From assembly GCF_017298635.1 (NCBI RefSeq), contig NZ_CP071182.1, forward strand, positions 2,790,001-2,854,000: DNA of 64,000 bases, written 5' to 3'. The DNA is from Paenalicyclobacillus mengziensis. Lineage in GTDB: Bacteria > Bacillota > Bacilli > Alicyclobacillales > Alicyclobacillaceae. The notes beneath the pieces were generated by a model. That model was not told where the DNA came from. It made no database searches and worked only from the letters and a program-made list of their open reading frames with translations. Shown piece after piece: positions 33,958-42,666 of the stretch. Numbering within the stretch: the stretch's first letter is position 1; each line of letters begins with the position of its first letter. A program made the position numbers and the translations under genes.

Positions 33958-34391
33958 TGAGAATGATTCTCCTCCCAAAACCTCTCCTGCTTTCGTCGGC
34001 AGTCCAGCCGTCATAGTGCGAACCTTAGACCTGTGACTTTGCGTCCCTGCTTTTCAGCCAGGTTTGCCTTGTTACGATGGAAAGCTTTCGATCTCTTGTT
34101 CCTATTCTACGCACTTTTCTGACATCATTTCAATGAAAATATTTCTACATAATTCCAACGCCGTCTTGATAATTCGACATCTGATGTCGATACGAAGAAA
34201 GAATCTAGCGTCATTATGTCAACCTCTGCCGAAAAACTAACCTCCAGGCTTGCATTCGTTATAATGTGTGGTATATTGTTTACATGTTCTTTAACAAGAA
34301 CAAACGTTGATGAGGACGAATTTTTGATGAAACACGGTTTATGGGTCTAGAACATTCCAAGGGAACCGACGGTTTCGGGGAGGCAAGAGAA
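33958..34391. promoter_or_regulatory. Divergent control region between SinI-like gene 2 and the Cys4 gene
   Basis: No gene. It holds a 17-bp palindrome TCGACATC-T-GATGTCGA (34174-34190), which contains TTCGACA, the complement of a Spo0A-box core; the decamer CGTTATAATG with a -10-like TATAAT (34257-34266); and a perfect inverted repeat GTTCTT-TAAC-AAGAAC (34286-34301) whose left arm reads GTTCTTT, matching the B. subtilis SinR half-site GTTCTYT. Confidence 0.5.
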
Positions 34392-34601
34392 ATGACGTAC
34401 CGTGAGGATATGGTTCAGTGTATCTACTGCCACGAGTTTCGGCCGCTAGAATTGATGACCTCTGTGTTTCGAACGGGTTTCGTGCAGCACAAGGGTGTGA
34501 CTTATCCACTCGGAGTTTGCGCAACCTGCTCGGAGACAGTCCACCGGTCCGCCAGATCGGCTGACAGCCTGACGTCTGGGTCTGATGGTATTGGGAAGTA
34601 G
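34392..34601 (+). CDS. Small Cys4 (zinc-finger-like) protein, paralogue of the gene at 6793
   Basis: 69 aa from ATG 34392 with GGGGAGG 8 nt upstream (an ATG at 34341 is less likely). CIYC and CATC pairs flank VFRTGFVQHKGVTYPLGV, the same layout as the protein at 6793. The function is unknown; a small metal-binding regulator is possible. It lies divergently from the SinI-like genes, with a SinR-type inverted repeat in its upstream region, and just before a SinR-like gene on the other strand. Confidence 0.6.
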   Translation: MTYREDMVQCIYCHEFRPLELMTSVFRTGFVQHKGVTYPLGVCATCSETVHRSARSADSLTSGSDGIGK

Positions 34602-34631
34602 TGGTTCGTTTGTAAACTGTGTTTTGCGGAC

Positions 34632-34695
34632 ATGGTTAGGTCAGAATATGGTTAGGTCAGAGTATGGTTAGGCCAGCGCATGGTTACGTCGGCGT
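34632..34695 (+). repeat. Four tandem 16-bp repeats after the Cys4 gene
   Basis: Units start ATGGTTAGGTCAGAAT (34632), ATGGTTAGGTCAGAGT (34648), ATGGTTAGGCCAGCGC (34664) and ATGGTTACGTCGGCGT (34680), with divergence rising to the right. Confidence 0.85.
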
Positions 34696-34700
34696 CCTTA

Positions 34701-34916
34701 TCATTGACGAATATGCCCGGTAGTGGATTCAAGCAGGACGTGCATGGGAACATCGAGGACGGAAGCAATTCGCTCTACAATGTGCACCGACGGATTGACC
34801 TGTTTGTGACGTTCAATGGCGCTTAAGTACGACTTGGCCACTCCGGAACGTTTTGCGAGTTCGGACAAGGAGAGTCGCCGTGCGCGACGCAGTTGCCGTA
34901 TACGGTCTCCAATCAT
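34701..34916 (-). CDS. SinR-like HTH protein lacking the Sin dimerisation domain
   Basis: 71 aa from ATG 34916 with AAGGGG upstream. The Xre/Cro-type helix-turn-helix MIGDRIRQLRRARRLSLSEL, then AKRSGVAKSYLSAIERHKQV, is nearly the same as in the full SinR-like protein at 42667-43023. It stops where SinR continues with its C-terminal SinI-binding domain, so it should be insensitive to SinI and may compete for or tune SinR operators. It could also be a truncated paralogue. Confidence 0.8.
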   Translation of the reverse strand: MIGDRIRQLRRARRLSLSELAKRSGVAKSYLSAIERHKQVNPSVHIVERIASVLDVPMHVLLESTTGHIRQ

Positions 34917-35284
34917 GCGTCCAGCCCCTTTGCAGTGTGATTTGTGAGACAACCAACAAAGTTTCCATATATGTATGTAATACAGTCAAACGCATCGGTG
35001 TTCATTATAACGTACGATTGTAATATAAACAACAGTCTCAATTTTACGAAAAACGAAGCTACAAAGAGATTATCAAAGGTAATGTGCGTTATAATGAATA
35101 CAATTACGTCAGGGAGATTTTTCAGTCCGCTTTCAAACTACTATACTACTGCCATGTTGTTCTGAATAACGAACAAAATGTTCGCGTTTTCACAAACCTT
35201 CGAGCGATCGCAATTCACAAGCATGAGCAGTCGCAAGTGTTGTGACAGTTATCTCGAAACCCGCCAGTATTCGCGGAGTGACTG
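34917..35284. promoter_or_regulatory. Control region between the SinR-like gene and the exopolysaccharide operon
   Basis: AT-rich, no gene. On the minus strand TTGTTT-17 nt-TATAAT forms a promoter for the SinR-like gene; its -10 lies in CGTTATAATG (complement at 35003-35012). The same decamer occurs on the plus strand at 35087-35096. Near 35158-35190 GTTCTGAATAACGAAC followed by AAAATGTTCG forms GTTC/GAAC inverted repeats about 100 bp before the operon start, a possible SinR-type operator. Confidence 0.5.
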
Positions 35285-36706
35285 ATGAACGAAAAGGCAG
35301 GCGACTCAGGTTTGCTGCAGATTTCCCGTAATGCACGCCCAATCGAATTTGTACTCGATATCGTTTGTGTTGTCTTAGGACTGCCACTCGCGACGGTCTT
35401 TTTAAGTGTTGTTGTTGGGCGCTCGCCGCTGGATCTTGGCTCGACACACCAATTGTTAGTGGACGTGTTGTGTCTCCTCGCTTGGATTTCTGCGCTCATC
35501 ATGTCGGCTGAGTATCAGAGCAAGCGCCGTTCCGGGTTCCGCGACGACCTGTGGGTGGTGCTCCGAACGAATGCTCTGGCTTGTTTGTTGTTTGGTGCCA
35601 TGGCGTATGTCCTGAAGGTGATGGATGTCTCGCGACTTCAGATTGCGGTCTACGGAGTGCTCATCTCCCTGTTGATGCTCATCAGTCGCTATGCCACGCG
35701 CTCTAGTGTCTATTTTCTACGTGCATCGGGTATCGACACGCGTTCGTACCTGGTGGTTGGCGACACAGAAGCAGCGCATCGCTACCTTGCTCAGGCGGAA
35801 GTGTACAGAAGGTTTGGGATTCGCGTGATTGGCTACGTTGCTGTGCGCCGAGGGGTTCTTGATGTAGCGTACCTTGGGACCCCGGCCGAGCTTGACCGCA
35901 TCCTCGCCAACCACCGCTGTGACGGGGTCATCATCGCACTTCCGTTATCGGACCCGGACATACAACGGGTACTCGACATTTGCGAATGCCACGGCAAAAG
36001 TGTCGAGCTTGTCCTTGACGCTTTTTCGTCCCGCATCACCCAGAGCACGGTTTACCAAGGCCCATTCACCATGAACCTGGTGCTGTCATCAATACCCCAC
36101 ACGCCGGGGGCGGCCTTTGTCAAACGGGTGACGGACATCGTCGTATCCACTTTGGCACTCGTCATGCTGTCACCGTTGTTTCTGATCGTGATGACCGCCA
36201 TCAAACTGGATGACGGCGGACCGGTGATTTTTCGGCAACAGCGAGTGGGCTTACATAACAAGAACTTTTGGATGTTCAAGTTTCGCAGCATGTATCAGGG
36301 CGCAGAAGCTCTCCAGGAGCAGTTGATGTTGCAAAACGAGATGTCTGGTCCTGTGTTCAAGATGACTGAGGACCCGAGAGTCACGCGCGTTGGCAAGTTC
36401 ATCCGCAAGACCAGCATTGACGAGCTTCCACAATTTGTGAATGTTCTGCGTGGGGAAATGAGCCTTGTTGGACCGCGACCACCCTTGCCGAACGAGGTCT
36501 CGAAGTACCAGGCAGCGCACCGTCGTCGACTCAGTGTCAAGCCTGGACTGACTTGTCTGTGGCAGGTGAGCGGTAGAAATAACATCGACTTCGAGCAGTG
36601 GATGGACCTTGATTTGTTTTATATCGATAACTGGTCGTACATGCGGGACTGGGCCATTATTGCCAAAACCATTCCCGCTGTGTTGAAAAGAACCGGCGCA
36701 CGCTAA
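35285..36706 (+). CDS. Undecaprenyl-phosphate sugar-phosphate transferase (exopolysaccharide initiation)
   Basis: 473 aa. Four or five N-terminal membrane helices, a Rossmann-like CoA-binding-3 domain (SYLVVGDTEAAHRYLAQAEV), another membrane segment and the C-terminal bacterial sugar transferase domain (KRVTDIVVSTLALVMLSPLF; FRQQRVG; FKFRSMY; DELPQFVNVLRGEMSLVGPR). This is the WcaJ/CpsE-type polyprenyl glycosylphosphotransferase that loads the first sugar-1-phosphate onto undecaprenyl phosphate. First gene of a five-gene run. The sugar cannot be told from sequence. Confidence 0.93.
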   Translation: MNEKAGDSGLLQISRNARPIEFVLDIVCVVLGLPLATVFLSVVVGRSPLDLGSTHQLLVDVLCLLAWISALIMSAEYQSKRRSGFRDDLWVVLRTNALACLLFGAMAYVLKVMDVSRLQIAVYGVLISLLMLISRYATRSSVYFLRASGIDTRSYLVVGDTEAAHRYLAQAEVYRRFGIRVIGYVAVRRGVLDVAYLGTPAELDRILANHRCDGVIIALPLSDPDIQRVLDICECHGKSVELVLDAFSSRITQSTVYQGPFTMNLVLSSIPHTPGAAFVKRVTDIVVSTLALVMLSPLFLIVMTAIKLDDGGPVIFRQQRVGLHNKNFWMFKFRSMYQGAEALQEQLMLQNEMSGPVFKMTEDPRVTRVGKFIRKTSIDELPQFVNVLRGEMSLVGPRPPLPNEVSKYQAAHRRRLSVKPGLTCLWQVSGRNNIDFEQWMDLDLFYIDNWSYMRDWAIIAKTIPAVLKRTGAR

Positions 36707-36741
36707 GAAAAATCCAGATGTGACAAGGGAGGGGGAAGACG

Positions 36742-37893
36742 GTGCGAATCGTTCTTGTTCACGACTATTTAAATCAACGAGGCGGAGCAGAGCGCGTTGT
36801 TGGGGAAATGCACCGGATGTACCCCAACGCTGAAATCTATACCTTGTTTGTTGACCGCGCGAAGTTATGGGATTCCCTTAATGACGCAAAGATTGTACCG
36901 AGTCTGTTGCAACAGGTTCCGTTTGTTAGAAATCATTTCAAACTCTTTTTCTGGCTCTACCCATTTGTCGTTCGCACGCTCAAGATTCCTGACTGCGACG
37001 TGGTTGTCACCTCAAGTAGCGCCTACGCAAAAGGGATTCATATTGAGACGAGACATGGTCGGCGGCCGGTGCATGTCTGTTACTGTCATAATCCGATGCG
37101 TTTTGCTTGGGACTTTGACGCCTATATGAAAAACGAGACGGGAAACAAGCTGCTTGCACGGTTGGCGCGGACCCTCGTACCGTTTCTCCAGCGTTGGGAC
37201 ATGCAGACCGTTCGGGACGTCGATGTGTTCATTGCGAACTCAACCGTCGTTCAGCAGCGTATCGCACGAATCTACCAACGCTACGCGGAAGTTATCTTTC
37301 CACCCGTTGAAGTGCCTCAGGCCCTGTCAATGGCGAAGCGCCACCAGGATTACTACCTCGTCGTCTCGAGGTTGGTTTCGTACAAGCGCATTGACCTTGC
37401 TGTCCGTGCTTGTTCTCGCCTTCAAAAACGCCTCGTCGTGATAGGAACCGGTCCTGACAAAGCGCGTCTCGAAGCGATGGCGGGTCCAACAGTCGAGTTT
37501 CTTGGCTGGCAGTCGGACGACGTCGTGAAGCGGTACATGTGGGAGTGTATGGCACTCATCTTTCCCGGTGAGGAGGATTTTGGCATCACGCCAGTTGAGG
37601 TCAATGGGCACGGGCGGCCAGTAGTCGCATACCGAGGAGGAGGAGCACTGGACACGGTGGTCGACGGCATCAACGGTGTATTCTTCGACCGCCCAACGGT
37701 TCAGTCCCTTAAGGAGGCCCTCCTGCGGGTGGAACGGTTGGAATGGGACGGATGGGAAATCCGCAACATCGCGCTCCGCTTTGACCAGACCCGCTTTCAA
37801 GAGGACTTTGCCAAAGTCATCAACAGTGTCGCAGGCAAAAGTCAAGTCACGTCGGCAGTCATCGAGCAGAAAGAAGTCCTGGGAGGGTTCTGA
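36742..37893 (+). CDS. GT4-family glycosyltransferase
   Basis: 383 aa from a GTG with GGGAGGGGG upstream. GT-B fold: N-terminal RIVLVHDYLNQRGGAERV, a C-terminal UDP-sugar-binding domain with YYLVVSRLVSYKRIDLAV, and the GT4 E-x7-E-type loop in FPGEEDFGITPVEVNGHGRP. It probably adds the second or a later sugar to the lipid-linked exopolysaccharide unit at the inner face of the membrane. It ends 2 bp before ugd. Confidence 0.9.
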   Translation: MRIVLVHDYLNQRGGAERVVGEMHRMYPNAEIYTLFVDRAKLWDSLNDAKIVPSLLQQVPFVRNHFKLFFWLYPFVVRTLKIPDCDVVVTSSSAYAKGIHIETRHGRRPVHVCYCHNPMRFAWDFDAYMKNETGNKLLARLARTLVPFLQRWDMQTVRDVDVFIANSTVVQQRIARIYQRYAEVIFPPVEVPQALSMAKRHQDYYLVVSRLVSYKRIDLAVRACSRLQKRLVVIGTGPDKARLEAMAGPTVEFLGWQSDDVVKRYMWECMALIFPGEEDFGITPVEVNGHGRPVVAYRGGGALDTVVDGINGVFFDRPTVQSLKEALLRVERLEWDGWEIRNIALRFDQTRFQEDFAKVINSVAGKSQVTSAVIEQKEVLGGF

Positions 37894-37895
37894 AG

Positions 37896-39206
37896 ATGGA
37901 CATATGGGTGGTCGGGACAGGGTATGTCGGTTTGGTAACAGGCCTTTGCTTTGCAAAATTGGGACACCAAGTCTGGTGTATTGACCAGGACAAAAACAAG
38001 ATTGAAGCCTTGTCGCGTGGTGTCGCTCCAATATTCGAACCTGGGATTGGTGAACTCATTGCGCAGGTCCAGTCACAAGGAAAAGTCCACTTCTCCACTT
38101 CGTTTCCAGCATCTGTACCGGTGGATGCTGCCTTGATTGCAGTGGGCACGCCGCCTGGGCGTGATGGAGAGGCAGACCTTAGTCAGGTCTTTAACGCGGT
38201 TGACAACCTGGCTCTACACCTGCCAGCAGGTACGTTGCTTGCGACCAAAAGCACCGTCCCAGTCGGCACGGCAGCTCGGATTCGCCGCCGCCTCCTCGAA
38301 CTCGGAAGGTCCGACCTCGAAGTTGCCTCGGTGCCTGAGTTTCTGCGGGAGGGCAGTGCCATCGAAGACACCCTCACTCCGCACAGGCTCGTCTTCGGGG
38401 TTCAGAGCGCATCTGCCCAAAACACCCTTGAGCGAATGCACAGTGGAATGAATAGTCCGGTTTTGGTGTGTGACCCCGCAACCGCGGAGATGATTAAATA
38501 CGCCTCAAACGCCTTTCTGGCGACGAAGATCTCGTTTGTCAACGAGATCGCCAACATTTGTGAACGCGTCGGGGCAGATGTCAGCCAGGTGTCTGTGGGA
38601 ATGGGGCTCGACCCCCGCATCGGACCTAGCTTCCTTCGCGCGGGTCTCGGCTACGGCGGGTCGTGTTTCCCGAAAGACACGCGCGCACTGGTTAACATCG
38701 CAGGCACCGTCAATTACGACTTCACCCTGCTTCGTGCCGTCGTGGAAGTGAATCAACGCCAGCGAATGTCACCGCTCTACCGGCTCTTACGCTGGTTCGA
38801 GAGCCTCGAGGGCGTCGTCGTCACCATTCTTGGCGTCGCTTTCAAACCAGGCACGGACGATACGCGCGAATCACCTGCACTTGATTTGGCAGCTCACCTG
38901 ATTTCGCACGGGGCCAGGGTAAGACTGGTCGATCCCGTTGTCAAGACTGCGCACGTGGCCGGCCAAAATAAGCCTCTCCCCGTCAGCCAGGACGTCTATG
39001 AGGCGTTGCTCGATGCCGATGCGGCGGTCCTTGTCACGGAGTGGGACGCATTTCGAAACCTGGATTGGACACATGTGAAAAACCTCATGCGCGGCCCGTT
39101 CTGGTTTGACGGGCGCAATGTGCTTGACCCGGAGGTGCTTGAACAAGCCGGACTGGTGCTGTCGAACATTGGACACAAAACGAGATCGCAGAAAATCCCT
39201 GTATAG
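37896..39206 (+). CDS. ugd: UDP-glucose 6-dehydrogenase
   Basis: 436 aa. NAD-binding start MDIWVVGTGYVGLVTGLCFA, the central helix region with GADVSQVSVGMGLDPRIGP, the catalytic Cys in YGGSCFPKDTRAL (about residue 255), and the C-terminal UDP-binding domain (GVAFKPGTDDTRESPAL). Oxidises UDP-glucose to UDP-glucuronate with 2 NAD+, supplying a uronic acid donor for the polysaccharide. A UDP-ManNAc or UDP-galactose variant is possible. Upstream GGGAGGG. Confidence 0.92.
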   Translation: MDIWVVGTGYVGLVTGLCFAKLGHQVWCIDQDKNKIEALSRGVAPIFEPGIGELIAQVQSQGKVHFSTSFPASVPVDAALIAVGTPPGRDGEADLSQVFNAVDNLALHLPAGTLLATKSTVPVGTAARIRRRLLELGRSDLEVASVPEFLREGSAIEDTLTPHRLVFGVQSASAQNTLERMHSGMNSPVLVCDPATAEMIKYASNAFLATKISFVNEIANICERVGADVSQVSVGMGLDPRIGPSFLRAGLGYGGSCFPKDTRALVNIAGTVNYDFTLLRAVVEVNQRQRMSPLYRLLRWFESLEGVVVTILGVAFKPGTDDTRESPALDLAAHLISHGARVRLVDPVVKTAHVAGQNKPLPVSQDVYEALLDADAAVLVTEWDAFRNLDWTHVKNLMRGPFWFDGRNVLDPEVLEQAGLVLSNIGHKTRSQKIPV

Positions 39207-39221
39207 AAAGAAGGAAGGCAC

Positions 39222-41129
39222 GTGTGCGGAATTATTGGCGGACTCGGGTACTCCGAGAAGGCCATTGTAAGCGGTCTTGACACCATGAACGACAGGGGCC
39301 CGGATGATGTAGGCATATGGAGGGATGGAAACACCGTTCTCGGGCACCGGCGACTCGCGATTATCGACACGAGTTCGCGGGGCCGGCAACCGATGGCGGA
39401 CGCATCTGGACGAGTCGCCATCACCTTCAATGGTGAGATATACAACTATCGTGAGCTCAGGACTGAACTAGCAGTCTCTTATCCGTTTCAAACGGAGACC
39501 GACACGGAAGTACTGCTGGCTGGCTACTTGTGCTGGGGGCTACCTCAACTGCTTTTGCGTATCCGCGGTATGTTCGCCTTCGCCCTCTGGGATGACCGAA
39601 CACAGACGATGGCTTTTGCGCGCGATCCGTTCGGGAAGAAACCCCTCCTGTACACGACCCAAGAGGGAAAGCTGCTGTTTGCATCGACGCTAAACGCGTT
39701 GCTTCAGGTCCTGCCAAGGACGCCGCGACTCTCACCAACGGCCTTAGACGACTACCTGACCTATTTGGCTGTCCCGGGTGAGTTCTCTATTTTTGACGGC
39801 ATCCACAAACTTCGGCCTGGTCACTACGCCCTCTATCAGCGCGGCAAACTCGATGTACACCGTTATTACTGCCTGTCTTTTGCGGACCCGCTTAAAATAT
39901 CTGAAGAAGAAGCCCTCGAGCAGCTCGATGCGCTGATTCATCAAGCTGTCCGACGCAGACTCGTCAGTGACGTGCCAATTGGTGCGTTTCTCAGCGGCGG
40001 TGTCGATTCGAGCTTGGTTACCGCCATCATGGCCCAAGAGTCTGGACATCCCATCACAACGCTGACGATGGGATTTGACGATTCCGCTTACGACGAGCGC
40101 CCATATGCCAGGCAGGTCAGCAATCGCTATGGGACTGTTGCCGTCGAAGGGGTGCTCGACCGCGAATTGTGGAAGCACCTTCCGCGTCTTGTTTACGCCT
40201 TCGGTGAGCCGTTCGCTGACTCCTCGGCCTTGCCCACATTTGCTGTCGCTGAATTTGCCCGCAAGCACGTGACAGTGGTCTTAAACGGCGACGGGGGAGA
40301 TGAACTATTCGCCGGTTATACACGGCCCCTTGCAGAAGCGATGGCCCTTCGCTATCGGCGTATGGTGCCTGGTTTTCTAAGGTCCGGCATCGGTCGCTAC
40401 GCGCACAGTCGTCCGAAGCTACGCCCACGCCTGCTCAACGGGGTCAAGCAGGTCCTTGAGGCTGGGATGACGGACGCGCGGTCGGCGTTTGTGTTTGACA
40501 GGTCCCTGCGGTCGTTTCGCGATGAACTCTATAGCCGCGACTTCAAGCTGCGACTTGGCAAGCATCACCCGGATGATTGGTACAAGCGTGTTTGGGACGA
40601 AGCGGACGGACCCTCTCCCGTCGACAAGGTCTTGTACGGGGATATGCTGACGTATCTCCCGGATGAGCTTTTGCCAAAGATGGACGCGATGACCATGGCA
40701 CATTCTCTGGAAGCGAGATCGCCATTACTTGACGTCGATCTCGCCGACTTTACCGCGCGCCTCCCCTACACGATGAAGGTCCAAGGTGTCGAAACCAAGC
40801 CTTTGCTGAAAAAACTCGCGCGAAGATACGTGCCCGACGAGGTCCTTTACCGGCCGAAAAAGGGGTTTAATATGCCGCTCTCAGAGTGGCTGAGAACAGC
40901 ACTATCCCCGGTACTGCGTGAACTCTTGTTCTCAAGCTCGTTCGAACGGGGACTTTTTGACACCACTTTTGTTCACAAGTTGGCAGCGGCCCACCTGTCA
41001 GGATCCAGAGACTACGGACAGCAACTGTGGTCGTTGATGATGCTCGAATTATGGTTTCGGATGTATGTCGACAGGGACATCAAGGCAACGGATGACATCT
41101 TGACACCTGAGATTGTGACTGTGCCCTAA
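39222..41129 (+). CDS. asnB: AsnB-like glutamine-dependent amidotransferase in the exopolysaccharide operon
   Basis: 635 aa from a GTG, giving the N-terminal nucleophile MCGIIGG (Cys2). Class II glutaminase domain (GHRRLAIIDTSSRGRQP, FNGEIYNYRELR) and an asparagine-synthetase domain with the PP-loop FLSGGVDSSLV, plus the LDVDLADF region. Homologues in polysaccharide clusters amidate uronic acid residues; next to ugd this is likelier than free asparagine synthesis (inference). It is 15 bp after ugd. Confidence 0.9.
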   Translation: MCGIIGGLGYSEKAIVSGLDTMNDRGPDDVGIWRDGNTVLGHRRLAIIDTSSRGRQPMADASGRVAITFNGEIYNYRELRTELAVSYPFQTETDTEVLLAGYLCWGLPQLLLRIRGMFAFALWDDRTQTMAFARDPFGKKPLLYTTQEGKLLFASTLNALLQVLPRTPRLSPTALDDYLTYLAVPGEFSIFDGIHKLRPGHYALYQRGKLDVHRYYCLSFADPLKISEEEALEQLDALIHQAVRRRLVSDVPIGAFLSGGVDSSLVTAIMAQESGHPITTLTMGFDDSAYDERPYARQVSNRYGTVAVEGVLDRELWKHLPRLVYAFGEPFADSSALPTFAVAEFARKHVTVVLNGDGGDELFAGYTRPLAEAMALRYRRMVPGFLRSGIGRYAHSRPKLRPRLLNGVKQVLEAGMTDARSAFVFDRSLRSFRDELYSRDFKLRLGKHHPDDWYKRVWDEADGPSPVDKVLYGDMLTYLPDELLPKMDAMTMAHSLEARSPLLDVDLADFTARLPYTMKVQGVETKPLLKKLARRYVPDEVLYRPKKGFNMPLSEWLRTALSPVLRELLFSSSFERGLFDTTFVHKLAAAHLSGSRDYGQQLWSLMMLELWFRMYVDRDIKATDDILTPEIVTVP

Positions 41130-41192
41130 GACAGGCGAACGGTCCGGGCGGGTGCACTGCACCAGGGGGCCGAGCCTTTGGAGGTGTACCCA

Positions 41193-42500
41193 ATGTCCAA
41201 AACTGAACTGTATTCGCAGGCTGTTACGGGCCACTCGGCTCCAACCGCCTCCCTCGCTGTCACAGGCGGACCGGCAGTGCCTCAGGCAGTGGTCACCCCG
41301 CAGACCTTGGTCGTGGGACAGGCGGGCAATCGTCCGCACGCTGTGCCAGACGTCGAGGCCGGGGTAGCGCCGCGCGTCTTGTTTTACAGCCACTCCGGTG
41401 AGGTCAGCGGAGCTGAAATCAGTCTCCTCCTGACACTGCAAGGTCTTACGCACACAAATCCCCTGCTCGTTGCACCAGACGGAGACCTCCTCGCCCGAGC
41501 ACGCGGAGCGGGAATCCCCATATTGGCTCAAAAAAGCCACCGGGCGCGCATGAGTCGAAATCCTTTTGCCATTATGATGGGAATTATCGGCACGTTCCTG
41601 GCTGGCTTGCGCCTTCGTAGGGTGATACGGCGGATACGTCCATTGGTCGTGCATGCGAACTCTATTCGCGCAGGCCTGATTGCCAGTGTCGCAACCCTTG
41701 GTCTACCAGTTCGCACGGTGTGGCACGTACGAGATGACCTGCCGACCAATCTCGTCGGCCGCAGCATCCGGTTTTGGGCGGCACGAAGGGCGGACGCGGT
41801 CGTGACCATTTCGAGTGCCATTCTCGATAGCTTTGCCCCGAAGGGGAAGCTGAGGTCGCGGTGCAAGGTCGTCTACAATGGAATCGACCCGCTTGTAAAA
41901 GGGAAAGTAGACGACTTGAAGAAAGTCATAGGCCTCAGTGCGGACGCTTTTGTGGTCGGCGTTGTCGGTCAGATCACGCCGTGGAAACGGCAGAGAGACG
42001 CCATCACCGCATTCGTGAAATTGCTTACGGAGCAGCCAAACGCCGAGTTGTGGATTGTGGGGAGCCCGAAGTTTCGCAAGGAAAACGTGGAGTACGAGCA
42101 ACTGCTCCACGAGTATGCGCGGGCATGCGGGGTCGAGACGAAGGTGCGGTTCTGGGGCTTTTGCGAAGACGTTATGTCCATCATGCAGTCTATCGATGTA
42201 CTGCTTGTGCCGTCTGAAAACGAACCGTTTGGACGCGTCCTAATTGAAGCGATGCTGGTTGGGAAACCAGTTGTCGGGACGCGGGGAGGGGGTATCCCTG
42301 AGATCATTCAGGACGGCCATACAGGATTTTTGGTTGACATCGGCGACACGACAACAATGGCTCGTCTCTTGTGCTGGCTGTCCACGAATGAAACGCTTCG
42401 CGGTGACATGGGTGAACGGGCCCGTGAACGAGCCGTAAAACGCTTTTCCATAGCCCGCACCTGCAGCGAGATGGAAGCGACGTTCGAACAATTCATCTGA
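41193..42500 (+). CDS. GT4-family glycosyltransferase with N-terminal extension
   Basis: 435 aa from ATG 41193 with GGAGG 8 nt upstream. About 60 residues of Ala/Pro/Thr/Val-rich sequence precede the GT-B fold (RVLFYSHSGEVSGAEISLLL). The C-terminal half has VGVVGQITPWKRQRDAITAF, PSENEPFGRVLIEAMLVGKP and VVGTRGGGIPEI, the GT4 donor-binding pattern. Last gene of the exopolysaccharide run; a convergent terminator follows. No flippase or polymerase gene is in this cluster. Confidence 0.9.
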   Translation: MSKTELYSQAVTGHSAPTASLAVTGGPAVPQAVVTPQTLVVGQAGNRPHAVPDVEAGVAPRVLFYSHSGEVSGAEISLLLTLQGLTHTNPLLVAPDGDLLARARGAGIPILAQKSHRARMSRNPFAIMMGIIGTFLAGLRLRRVIRRIRPLVVHANSIRAGLIASVATLGLPVRTVWHVRDDLPTNLVGRSIRFWAARRADAVVTISSAILDSFAPKGKLRSRCKVVYNGIDPLVKGKVDDLKKVIGLSADAFVVGVVGQITPWKRQRDAITAFVKLLTEQPNAELWIVGSPKFRKENVEYEQLLHEYARACGVETKVRFWGFCEDVMSIMQSIDVLLVPSENEPFGRVLIEAMLVGKPVVGTRGGGIPEIIQDGHTGFLVDIGDTTTMARLLCWLSTNETLRGDMGERARERAVKRFSIARTCSEMEATFEQFI

Positions 42501-42549
42501 ACCGCTCATGGGGAGGCCAGTATGCAGTCAAGAAACAACACGCCTGAAG

Positions 42550-42590
42550 CCAAAAAAACAGCGTACTCCCGGTGAGAAAGTACACTGTTT
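42550..42590. terminator. Bidirectional terminator between the exopolysaccharide operon and sinR-like gene
   Basis: AAACAGCGTACT (42556-42567) pairs with AGTACACTGTTT (42579-42590), one mismatch. Seven A precede the left arm, giving a T7 tail for the minus-strand sinR-like transcript; TTTG follows on the plus strand. Confidence 0.8.
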
Positions 42591-42666
42591 GCTGATTTGA
42601 CCTCATTGATTTTGTGTCCAATTTGGCCCGTTTGGCCCGGTTTTTGCGGTGGCTGTTGGGGCTGCT

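Noticed and set aside
34632..34695. CRISPR-like repeat array
   Set aside because: The 16-bp units are directly adjacent without spacers, and no cas genes are present anywhere in the window.
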